Assembly: GCA_009925905.1 (NCBI GenBank)
Contig: RFPZ01000004.1
Location: forward strand, 1-30,076
Reading direction: 5' to 3'
Origin: Candidatus Aquidulcis frankliniae
GTDB lineage: Bacteria > Chloroflexota > Limnocylindria > Limnocylindrales > Limnocylindraceae
Length of the DNA stretch: 30,076 nt
Shown here: in pieces, positions 23,891 through 30,076 of the stretch
Numbering within the stretch: the stretch's first letter is position 1
Layout: each line of letters opens with the position of its first letter
The notes under the pieces: generated by a model
What the model saw: only the letters and a program-made list of their open reading frames with translations
Database searches by the model: none
What the model was told of the DNA's origin: nothing
Position numbers and translations under genes: made by a program

Positions 23891-24264
23891 GTGGTGCAGA
23901 GCTGCTGCTGATTGCACTCGGTGGTGCATTCGGTGCTGTGGCGCGCGCGCTCATTGATTTTGCTGCAGCTCGTGCGGGTTGGCTGGCTGAATTTGGCACC
24001 CTCACCATCAACCTCATCGGCTCGCTCCTTGCTGGCCTCTTCGTGACGCTGATCGTTGAGCGCACCATGGTTCCTCTGGAATTTCGACAGTTTCTGATCA
24101 CAGGCCTCCTGGGAGGTTTCACCACCTTCTCTGCGCTCTCGCTGCATCTCTCGCGTCAGATAACGGCCGGAGATGCGGTCGGTGCTGCAGCCTACGCTGT
24201 CGGATCGGTGGCACTCGGCGCAATGTGCGCGTTGCTTGGCGCAGTGATCGGACGCGCGCTGTAA
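23887..24264 (+). CDS. crcB: Fluoride ion channel CrcB/FluC
   Basis: Small dual-topology membrane channel exporting fluoride. The 125-residue protein has four hydrophobic helices and the family motifs LGGAFGAVARAL, FGTLTINLIGSLLAGLF (pore Asn) and the GLLGGFTTFSALSLH loop (pore Phe and Thr). The ATG at 23887 overlaps the recO stop by 4 bases; an upstream in-frame extension lies inside recO and is unlikely. Only one copy is seen, as expected for homodimeric forms. With no 5' leader it cannot be controlled by a fluoride riboswitch directly in front of it. Confidence 0.94.
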   Translation: MSGAELLLIALGGAFGAVARALIDFAAARAGWLAEFGTLTINLIGSLLAGLFVTLIVERTMVPLEFRQFLITGLLGGFTTFSALSLHLSRQITAGDAVGAAAYAVGSVALGAMCALLGAVIGRAL

Positions 24265-24299
24265 CGGGGTGAGCCCGGAGTGACGGGATTAGAGGCGAA

Positions 24300-24635
24300 T
24301 TAGGCCGCGATGAATCCCGTCGACGTGGCGACAAACCAAATTGCGCCGAGCAGCGCGAGCAACGCACCATACGTCACTAAGATCCGACGGAGGTCACGGC
24401 GTACGACAGGCATCTCTTCGGCGATCTCTGCGGCGAGTCGCTGTGTTGACGCGGCCCGGCTACCAATTGGTGCCGACGTACTTGTGACAACGGTGGGCTT
24501 CGGGGTGACGAGCGTAGCCTCATAGGCGGCGGCAGCGGCCTCCTCAGCGGGGGTGAGGCCACGCTTTGGGGCGTCGGCATGCGACTTCAGCTTTGGGCGC
24601 TGGTCTGGTCGGAAGCGCTTCTCTCGTTTTGCCAT
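24300..24635 (-). CDS. Small single-pass membrane protein, function unknown
   Basis: 111 residues; I do not recognise it. The N-terminus is very basic (AKREKRFRPDQRPKLK) and is followed by an Ala-rich, helix-prone stretch (TPAEEAAAAAYEA) and a Thr/Ser/Pro-rich part. One hydrophobic segment of about 23 residues (about 84-106, VTYGALLALLGAIWFVATST) ends the protein, so the bulk is probably cytoplasmic and tail-anchored. The ATG at 24635 has a strong Shine-Dalgarno sequence (AAGGAGGAG, spacing about 2-5), which argues that the gene is real. It converges with crcB and diverges from the DUF4446 gene. A -10-like TATCCT lies on the minus strand at 24663-24668. Confidence 0.75.
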   Translation of the reverse strand: MAKREKRFRPDQRPKLKSHADAPKRGLTPAEEAAAAAYEATLVTPKPTVVTSTSAPIGSRAASTQRLAAEIAEEMPVVRRDLRRILVTYGALLALLGAIWFVATSTGFIAA

Positions 24636-24662
24636 GACTCCTCCTTACAGGATCGTTTACAG

Positions 24663-24668
24663 AGGATA
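24663..24668 (-). promoter_or_regulatory. Candidate -10 element for the small minus-strand membrane gene
   Basis: The minus strand reads TATCCT here, 27 bases before the ATG at 24635. That would give a leader of about 20 bases holding the AAGGAGGAG ribosome-binding site. No clear -35 box is seen. It is weak on sequence alone, but the divergent layout requires a promoter in this 78-base gap. Confidence 0.3.
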
Positions 24669-24698
24669 CCCGACCCAGCTCGAGGGGGCGGCGAGGAC

Positions 24699-24707
24699 TG
24701 ATAGGAT
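24699..24707 (+). promoter_or_regulatory. Candidate leaderless extended -10 promoter of the DUF4446 gene
   Basis: TGATAGGAT at 24699-24707 is an extended -10-like element ending 6 bases before the GTG at 24714, the same geometry as at glmS and recO. The AGGAT inside it could instead act as a Shine-Dalgarno sequence, so this case is ambiguous. Confidence 0.35.
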
Positions 24708-24713
24708 GCAGCC

Positions 24714-25217
24714 GTGGATAGGGAAGTTCTCCTAGCAATCGCCGTCGCTGGGGCAATCATTGCCGTGCTCGCGCTTCTCCTTGCCGTGATTTCGATCCGC
24801 AACCTTCGGCGCTTGCGTGCCGATTACACGTCGCTGGTCTCCGAGAGTGGCGTGCTGAGCGCCGAGCAGCGATTCGCTCAAGTGCTCGAGCGCGTGGCCC
24901 AACTTGGAGTCTCGTCGCAGGTGATGGGGTCGCGCCTCTCCTCCCTCGAGGAGGCCGCTCCTGGCGCCCTGAGCCGTATGGGCCTCATCCAATTCCAGGC
25001 TTTTGAGGATGTCGGAGGTGGGCAGAGTTCTGCTCTGGCGCTGCTTGATTCCGTGGGGAGTGGCGTTGTGATCACCGCGTTGCATGCACGAGTCGGCACG
25101 AGGATCTACGTGAAGCGCGTGATTGAGGGTCGGGGCGAGGGGACCCTGGGCACTGAAGAGTCGGCAGCGATAGCTGCCGCCTTGGCGCAGCCCGCCTATA
25201 GCGCCCCACAGCGGTGA
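24714..25217 (+). CDS. DUF4446 family membrane-anchored protein
   Basis: 167 residues. One hydrophobic helix at about 5-27 (LLAIAVAGAIIAVLALLLAV) anchors the protein. A charged, probably coiled-coil stretch follows at about 30-85. The C-terminal domain reads GLIQFQAFEDVGGGQSSALALLDSVGSGVVITALHAR and then RIYVKRVIEGRGEGTLGTEESAAIAAAL, the pattern I associate with DUF4446 proteins of Firmicutes and Chloroflexota. Their function is unknown. The start is the GTG at 24714. The gene overlaps the downstream helicase-nuclease by 4 bases, so they are probably cotranslated. Confidence 0.85.
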   Translation: MDREVLLAIAVAGAIIAVLALLLAVISIRNLRRLRADYTSLVSESGVLSAEQRFAQVLERVAQLGVSSQVMGSRLSSLEEAAPGALSRMGLIQFQAFEDVGGGQSSALALLDSVGSGVVITALHARVGTRIYVKRVIEGRGEGTLGTEESAAIAAALAQPAYSAPQR

Positions 25218-28200
25218 CGTCGCGCGCCGCGGGTGCGGGCGAGCGTGAAGGTGGGTCACAGATCCCAGTGTGGTCAGGAATCACACCAAAGCGCCCCACG
25301 GCGCCAACGCCCACAATCGCCCACCTTGTCGATGATTTAAACGACGAGCAATACGCGGCCGTCACCCATGGCGAGGGGCCTCTCCTTGTTGTTGCAGGTG
25401 CAGGCACCGGAAAAACCCAAGTCATTACGCGCCGTGTGGCTTGGCTCATCGCGGAGAAGTGCGCCGAACCAGAAGAGATTTTAGCGCTCACCTTCACAGA
25501 ACGTGCGGCCGAGGAGATGCAAGGGCGTGTTGATCGATTGGTTCCGTACGGATATGCCACAACTCCAATCAAAACGTTTCACGCATGGGGAGACGAGCTA
25601 CTTCGTGTGAATGCACATCGCCTTGGGCTTTCTGGCGAGCTGCGAGTGTTGGGACGCGCTGAAGTCGTGCTCTTACTTCGCGAGCACCTCTTTGAGCTCG
25701 GCCTAAAGCGCTTCCTTCCTCTCGGGGATCCAACCCGATTTCTCGGTGACATCGCCGGCTATTTCTCACGCGCCAAAGACGAAGCACTTGGCCCAGACCA
25801 GATTCAAGAGTTCGCCACACAGCTACGCGCTCGCGCGGCTGAGGCACGGAGTGCCAGCGTGTCGACTGCCGATCTTGAATTACAACGCAGCCTCGTCTCG
25901 TATGCCGAGGCGGTAGACCTACTCGCAGTCGAACATGGGGAGTTGGGCGCCGCGCTCCTCGCCTATCGCAGGATCCTTAACGAGCGAGGCCTGCTTGATT
26001 TCGGTGATCAGGTGCTCCGGGCATACGAACTGGTACGTGATGACCCACTCGTTGCCGCGCGTGTGCGCGAGCAGCACCGATGGATCCTGGTGGACGAATA
26101 CCAAGACACGAACCGACTCCAAGGGGCGTTAGTCGATCTAGTCTCGGAGGGGCGTCGCAATCTGACTGTCGTGGGGGATGACGATCAGTCCATTTATCGC
26201 TTCCGAGGGGCTGCGATCAGCAATATCTTGAACTTCACCGAGAGGTACCCCGATGCGAGCAAGGTGGTGTTGACGAAGAACTACCGCAGCACAGGTTCAG
26301 TGCTTACTGCCGCGCGACGCCTGATTCGCTTTAATGATCCAGAGCGGCTTGAGGTACGCCTCGGAATTTCTAAGGAGCTCACCCCGGAGGGGATGCCCGG
26401 TGATGCGCTCCCTGTCACGTTCCGGAGGTTCCGCACCACGGCGAATGAGGCGGATTGGATCGCTACAGAGATTCAAGATTCCATCGCGGGTGGGCGGCGT
26501 GCTCGGGATCACGCCGTGCTCGTGCGCGCCAATGCAGATAGCGTTGAGGTGGGTCGTAGCCTCAACATGCTGGGCATCCCATGGCGTTCGAGCGGTGCTG
26601 CTGGACTCTACGATCGCCCCGAAGTTCGCCTTCTCTTGGCAGGGCTCCGTCATGCGGCCGATCCGGACGCGGCAGCCCCACTCTTTTTGATCGCCGCAGA
26701 GTCCCGCTTCAAGGTGCCGCCCACGATTCTGGCTGCCGCCGTGGGCAAGTCACGCCGTGAACACGCACCGCTTCGGGAGAGCTTGGCGATCGTTGGGGCA
26801 GGGCATGAGGCCACAGAGCGGCTCTTGGAGCGCCTCTCGGGCGTGGTGAAAGAGAGCGTCGAACGGACGAGTGGTGAGGTGCTGTACCGCTGGCTGCGTG
26901 AATCAGGACTTCTCGCTGAGCTGACTCGCGAGGCCACGCCGGAGTCTGACGAGCGGATTCGCAATATCGGACGCCTCTTTGATGTGGTGCGCTCCCGTAG
27001 CCGCCTCTTGGAACTTGATCGTGCACCATTCCTCGTGCGATACCTAGAAGAACTCGGTGAGGCTGGGGACGATCCGTCGGCCGCGGATGTGGACCCCGAT
27101 CTTGACGCTGTCGCGCTCCTTACCATTCATCAATCCAAAGGTTTGGAGTTCCCCGTGGTGTTTGCGTCAAACCTTGTGGAAGGTCGCTTCCCGGCCAAGG
27201 GCCGACCGCCGCGCCTCGCGCTTGCTGCAGAACTTGGCGGCTCCGATAACGTTGTACCGCGCGATCCGCGCGCCCCAGACGGGCCAACTGAGGCAGACGA
27301 CGAGGCACTTCGCGAGGAGCGACGTCTCGCCTATGTTGCGCTGACGCGAGCGTGTGAACGTTTATCCCTCACCGCTGCAGAGCGGAGCAGCGGTGGTGTA
27401 AGACCACGGAAGGTCAGCAGATTTGTTGCCGAGGCGCTCGATCTCACGCGCGACCAGCTTGAGGAGTTCCCGCTCACGGGCGAACCAGCCTCGACGATTG
27501 ATGGGCTCACCATCGTTGCCCCGCCGCTGCCAGTACTCCCGACGCGGGATCCCAAGATGGGGGAGAGTGCTCCACTTACGCTCAGCTTTACGGCGATAGA
27601 AGCCTTCCTGGCCTGCCCGCTGCGCTACCACTATCAGCAGCGCCTCCGCATCCCGTTGCCACCTCATCACTCTGCGACGTATGGCGCCGCCATGCACGCC
27701 GCTGTTGCGGAGTTCCATCGCGGTCAGATGGCGGGTTCGCCACCCAAGCTCGATGAGTTGTATGCCGCGTTGGATCGCAGTTGGCAGAGCGCTGGCTTCC
27801 TCTCTCGCAGCCACGAAGAGGCGCGCCGTACCGCTGCACAAGAGGCGATCGCGCGATTCCGCAGCGAAGAGATTGCCACCGGGCACGCACCGGCCTACGT
27901 CGAGAAAGACTTCTCGTTTGAGTTAGGTGGGCACAAGATTCGCGGTCGTTGGGATCGCGTTGATGTGCGGGCACTCCCGCCTGAAGGGCGAAGTGCACCG
28001 ATTCCGACGATTGATGCTCCTGGCGACGTCGTTCGTCCGACGCTGCCGCTCGGTGACGACGAGTGGGTAGTGGTGAGCGACTACAAAACGGGTGGTCGCG
28101 ATGATGAAGATGCGAGCCGAAAGCGAGCGAAAGAGTCTCTTCAGCTGCAGTTATATGCATTAGCATGGCGCGCTGCGACCGGGCGTCTTCCCGACGAGGT

Positions 28201-28408
28201 AAGCCTGCGCTTTCTTGATACGGGACGTGTCGCCACCGTGCCAGTTGAACCGAAGCGTATCGTGAAGGCGCGTGAGCTCATTGTGGTCGCAGCGGAGGGT
28301 ATTCTCGGCGGCGTGATGGAGCCAAAACCAGAGTTGATGACCTGCACCTACTGCTCGTACCGTGAGCTCTGCCCGGCCTCGAAGGCTCCAGCCGGTCGGC
28401 CTGCATGA
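25214..28408 (+). CDS. UvrD/PcrA-type helicase fused to PD-(D/E)XK nuclease (AdnB/AddA-like)
   Basis: 1064-residue superfamily 1A helicase-nuclease. Helicase motifs in order: LNDEQYAAV Q-motif (about 42), Walker A AGAGTGKTQ (about 60), LTFTERAAEEMQ, Walker B VDEYQDTN (about 292), GDDDQSIYRFRGA, LTKNYRST, LLTIHQSKGLEFPVVF (about 637) and RRLAYVALTRACERL. The C-terminal nuclease starts SFTAIEAFLACPLRYHY (about 790) and has the acidic GRWDRVD, the catalytic VVSDYKTG (about 955) and CTYCSYRELC (about 1043). The Cys in ACPLRY plus the three at the end suggest an iron-sulfur staple as in AddB and AdnA/B. Probable role: end resection in double-strand break repair. AdnA/AdnB work as a pair, but no second subunit is adjacent. 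The GTG start gives a basic, Pro-rich N-terminal extension of about 35 residues. Confidence 0.92.
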   Translation: MTSRAAGAGEREGGSQIPVWSGITPKRPTAPTPTIAHLVDDLNDEQYAAVTHGEGPLLVVAGAGTGKTQVITRRVAWLIAEKCAEPEEILALTFTERAAEEMQGRVDRLVPYGYATTPIKTFHAWGDELLRVNAHRLGLSGELRVLGRAEVVLLLREHLFELGLKRFLPLGDPTRFLGDIAGYFSRAKDEALGPDQIQEFATQLRARAAEARSASVSTADLELQRSLVSYAEAVDLLAVEHGELGAALLAYRRILNERGLLDFGDQVLRAYELVRDDPLVAARVREQHRWILVDEYQDTNRLQGALVDLVSEGRRNLTVVGDDDQSIYRFRGAAISNILNFTERYPDASKVVLTKNYRSTGSVLTAARRLIRFNDPERLEVRLGISKELTPEGMPGDALPVTFRRFRTTANEADWIATEIQDSIAGGRRARDHAVLVRANADSVEVGRSLNMLGIPWRSSGAAGLYDRPEVRLLLAGLRHAADPDAAAPLFLIAAESRFKVPPTILAAAVGKSRREHAPLRESLAIVGAGHEATERLLERLSGVVKESVERTSGEVLYRWLRESGLLAELTREATPESDERIRNIGRLFDVVRSRSRLLELDRAPFLVRYLEELGEAGDDPSAADVDPDLDAVALLTIHQSKGLEFPVVFASNLVEGRFPAKGRPPRLALAAELGGSDNVVPRDPRAPDGPTEADDEALREERRLAYVALTRACERLSLTAAERSSGGVRPRKVSRFVAEALDLTRDQLEEFPLTGEPASTIDGLTIVAPPLPVLPTRDPKMGESAPLTLSFTAIEAFLACPLRYHYQQRLRIPLPPHHSATYGAAMHAAVAEFHRGQMAGSPPKLDELYAALDRSWQSAGFLSRSHEEARRTAAQEAIARFRSEEIATGHAPAYVEKDFSFELGGHKIRGRWDRVDVRALPPEGRSAPIPTIDAPGDVVRPTLPLGDDEWVVVSDYKTGGRDDEDASRKRAKESLQLQLYALAWRAATGRLPDEVSLRFLDTGRVATVPVEPKRIVKARELIVVAAEGILGGVMEPKPELMTCTYCSYRELCPASKAPAGRPA

Positions 28409-28917
28409 CGCTTCGGGATGGAGATCGGCGCAGCGCTGCAGAGCAGCTTGAGCTGCCCTTGGATGAACAGCCCACCGCAACATTTGCGGGGAAGGTACTG
28501 CGCCCAAATGCTGTGGCACCGACTCCACCGCGTATCCCTGCCGATGACCAGCGCCTGATTCGTGCTCTTGGAGTTGGTGCGCTTATTGCCGCGCTGGCCA
28601 CAATCGGCGGTGCGCTCACCGTTGACCCAGTGCTGCAGCCGACCCGCGCCCTCGCTGTGGCCGGCTCCTTAGCGTTAAGCGTGACACTCGGTATTACGTC
28701 GTTCCTCCTACTTCGGTCATTTCAGGGGCATCCAGGGGTGTGGCGGGTGCGCCGCCGGCGAAGCCTGCGGCGAGGACTGTTTGCGGGGTCCCTCATCGGT
28801 GGGTATCTGGCGCTTCGGATCATTGGTCTCGGCGGACCGACCGGACTCCTCATCGCCGTGCTCCTTGTGGTCGTTGCTGAGATGGCAATCTCACGGGGTG
28901 AGACTGACACGGTCTAG
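28405..28917 (+). CDS. Four-helix membrane protein, function unknown
   Basis: 170 residues, not recognised. A polar N-terminus of about 48 residues is followed by four hydrophobic segments near 50-70, 78-102, 122-142 and 146-163, with a very basic loop (RVRRRRSLRRG) between the second and third. By the positive-inside rule that loop and the N-terminus would be cytoplasmic. Residues 14-19 read QLELPL, similar to hexapeptide clamp-binding motifs such as that of Hda, which may be chance. The ATG at 28405 overlaps the helicase-nuclease stop by 4 bases, so the two are almost certainly cotranslated. Confidence 0.8.
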   Translation: MTLRDGDRRSAAEQLELPLDEQPTATFAGKVLRPNAVAPTPPRIPADDQRLIRALGVGALIAALATIGGALTVDPVLQPTRALAVAGSLALSVTLGITSFLLLRSFQGHPGVWRVRRRRSLRRGLFAGSLIGGYLALRIIGLGGPTGLLIAVLLVVVAEMAISRGETDTV

Positions 28918-28943
28918 CCGTCGAATCTGCCCCCTAAGCGGTG

Positions 28944-28949
28944 TACGAT
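28944..28949 (+). promoter_or_regulatory. Candidate -10 element for the ureohydrolase gene
   Basis: TACGAT at 28944-28949 is a -10-like hexamer in the 96-base gap 28918-29013. The predicted start near 28956 would leave a leader of about 58 bases. No convincing -35 box is seen. An 8-base palindrome GGGCGCCC (28954-28961) lies at the presumed start. I see no riboswitch or terminator in this gap. Confidence 0.3.
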
Positions 28950-29013
28950 TGTTGGGCGCCCTGCTGGACGTTGGCTCGCACCGGCGGCGCATCTGAGCAA
29001 GTTGGTGATCAAA

Positions 29014-30072
29014 ATGAGCCCGAACACTCCACCCTTTGCCGCCTCTCTCGCCGCGCTCGGCTGGAACGGCACCCCAGAACGGCGCGACCCACTTGATCGC
29101 CCTTCGTACGTAGGGCCGGTCAGTTTCTCCCAACTTCCATGGGTTGAAGATGCCGCTGAAATTCGCAGTCGCATTGCCGACATCGCAATTATTGGTGCCC
29201 CCTTCGACGATGCGGTTACCCATCGTCCGGGAACACGATTTGGGCCGCGTGCGATTCGCGAGGCGCAGTACCAGACCGGTACGCTCCACTCGCTGCAGGT
29301 TGGCGTCGAACCGTTTACCGCTCTCACCGCGGTTGACGCAGGTGACGCCCTTGTCTACCCGGGGCGACTCGAGCACGGTCACGGCGCTATCTATCGCAAG
29401 GTTCGGGAGGTCGCGGAAACTGGTGCGATTCCGATCGTGCTTGGCGGCGACCACTCAATCACCTGGCCCAACGCAACGGCGATTGCAGAACTTCGTTGGC
29501 CGCAGCGCATTGGCATCCTGCACTTTGATGCCCATGCTGATGCGTCAATCGATGGGTACGGCTCCCTTCACAGTCATGGATCACCAATGCGCCGTCTCAT
29601 TGAATCTGGCGCAGTGCTCGGCAAGAATTTTGTGCAAGTGGGCCTTCGTGGCTACTTCCCCGACACCGAGACACTCGGTTGGATGCGAGAACACGGCATG
29701 CGCAGTCATTTCATGACTGAGATCGAGGAGCGTGGCTCGGAGGCGGTCATCGCTACCGCCATTGCCGAAGCGCTCGACGGGCCAGATGCGATCTGGATCA
29801 GTCTTGATATTGACGTGGTCGATCCCGGCCTTGCCCCAGGAACCGGCACACCGGAGCCGGGTGGGATGCTCTCGCGCGAACTGCTTCGCGGGCTTCGACA
29901 GATTGCGGCGAAGGTTCCGATCGCTGGGATGGACATTGTTGAGGTGTCACCGCCCTACGATTGGGCGGAATCAACGGCGATGATCGCCAACCGTGCCGCG
30001 CTTGAGGTGATTAGCGCGCTCGCGAAGCGCAAGGAGTCCGGCGAAACGATACGTTGGGAACCCTCCCGCTGA
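29014..30072 (+). CDS. Agmatinase/ureohydrolase family protein
   Basis: Binuclear-manganese hydrolase of the arginase fold that splits urea from a guanidino compound. Metal ligands are in GGDHS (H147), DAHAD (D172, H174, D176) and LDIDVVDP (D265, D267), followed by the family loop GLAPGTGTPEPGG. Length is 352 residues. The family includes agmatinase, guanidinobutyrase, proclavaminate amidinohydrolase and guanidine hydrolase; the sequence alone does not fix the substrate, and the N-terminal about 45 residues before VEDAAEIRSRIADIAIIGAPFD are longer than in E. coli SpeB. I chose the ATG at 29014 because GGTGATC (29004-29010), a good match to the 16S tail complement, precedes it; TTG 29002 and GTG 29005 are upstream alternatives. 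It has its own promoter gap and no polyamine gene beside it. Confidence 0.9.
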   Translation: MSPNTPPFAASLAALGWNGTPERRDPLDRPSYVGPVSFSQLPWVEDAAEIRSRIADIAIIGAPFDDAVTHRPGTRFGPRAIREAQYQTGTLHSLQVGVEPFTALTAVDAGDALVYPGRLEHGHGAIYRKVREVAETGAIPIVLGGDHSITWPNATAIAELRWPQRIGILHFDAHADASIDGYGSLHSHGSPMRRLIESGAVLGKNFVQVGLRGYFPDTETLGWMREHGMRSHFMTEIEERGSEAVIATAIAEALDGPDAIWISLDIDVVDPGLAPGTGTPEPGGMLSRELLRGLRQIAAKVPIAGMDIVEVSPPYDWAESTAMIANRAALEVISALAKRKESGETIRWEPSR

Positions 30073-30076
30073 GCGG

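Noticed and set aside
24265..24299. Terminator between crcB and the convergent minus-strand gene
   Set aside because: Only a 4-pair CGGG/CCCG stem is visible and there is no T-run on either strand.
25214..28408. CRISPR Cas4 or defence-island nuclease
   Set aside because: The Cys-containing PD-(D/E)XK domain is fused to a full UvrD helicase as in AddAB/AdnAB. No cas gene, repeat array or other defence gene is nearby.
28918..29013. Guanidine riboswitch in front of the ureohydrolase
   Set aside because: I see no paired hairpins with ACGR loops and no other guanidine-class hallmark in the 96-base gap.

Overview
The window is an unbroken stretch of bacterial housekeeping genes, moderately GC-rich by eye, with almost no intergenic space. 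Many neighbouring genes overlap by 4 bases (GTGA or ATGA), and GTG/TTG starts are common. That compactness suggests a streamlined genome. The gene order rpmD-rplO-secY-adk-map-infA-rpmJ-rpsM-rpsK-rpsD-rpoA-rplQ-rplM-rpsI-glmM-glmS-acpS-alr-(X)-tsaE-tsaB-rimI-tsaD is shared by Actinomycetota and Chloroflexota. The zinc-type S4, the DUF4446 gene and a MutL-like protein between alr and tsaE make me lean towards Chloroflexota, perhaps a small-genome freshwater lineage. This is inference only. I see no mobile element, phage gene, CRISPR array, tRNA or rRNA.

Layout. Bases 1-3631 are the end of the spc operon (L30, L15, SecY, Adk, Map). A GC-rich hairpin sits over the map stop codon. It is followed by a candidate promoter and a short, strongly structured leader (about 3678-3752) in front of the infA-rpmJ-rpsM-rpsK-rpsD-rpoA-rplQ-rplM-rpsI run (3753-7787). 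Bases 7806-20704 hold cell-envelope precursor and tRNA-modification genes: GlmM, GlmS and GlmU (UDP-GlcNAc), AcpS, alanine racemase, an unrecognised 556-residue protein, the t6A factors TsaE, TsaB and TsaD with RimI, a single reading frame joining the rRNA methyltransferase RsmA to the isoprenoid kinase IspE, and RidA. Bases 20707-30072 hold a CNNM/CorC-type membrane protein, a minus-strand polyprenyl diphosphate synthase, RecO, the fluoride channel CrcB, a small minus-strand membrane protein, a DUF4446 protein, a UvrD-type helicase fused to a PD-(D/E)XK nuclease, a four-helix membrane protein and an agmatinase-family ureohydrolase.

The genes serve ribosome and RNA polymerase supply, protein secretion, peptidoglycan precursor supply (GlmM/S/U, Alr), isoprenoid supply (IspE plus the polyprenyl synthase), universal tRNA modification and DNA repair. 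The observations most worth a second look are the RsmA-IspE fusion, the two-hairpin infA leader with a possible alternative fold, a perfect 15-base inverted repeat on the presumed glmS promoter, several start codons placed 6-7 bases after a -10-like hexamer (possible leaderless mRNAs), and the MutL-like protein. No gap without a gene exceeds about 125 bases.
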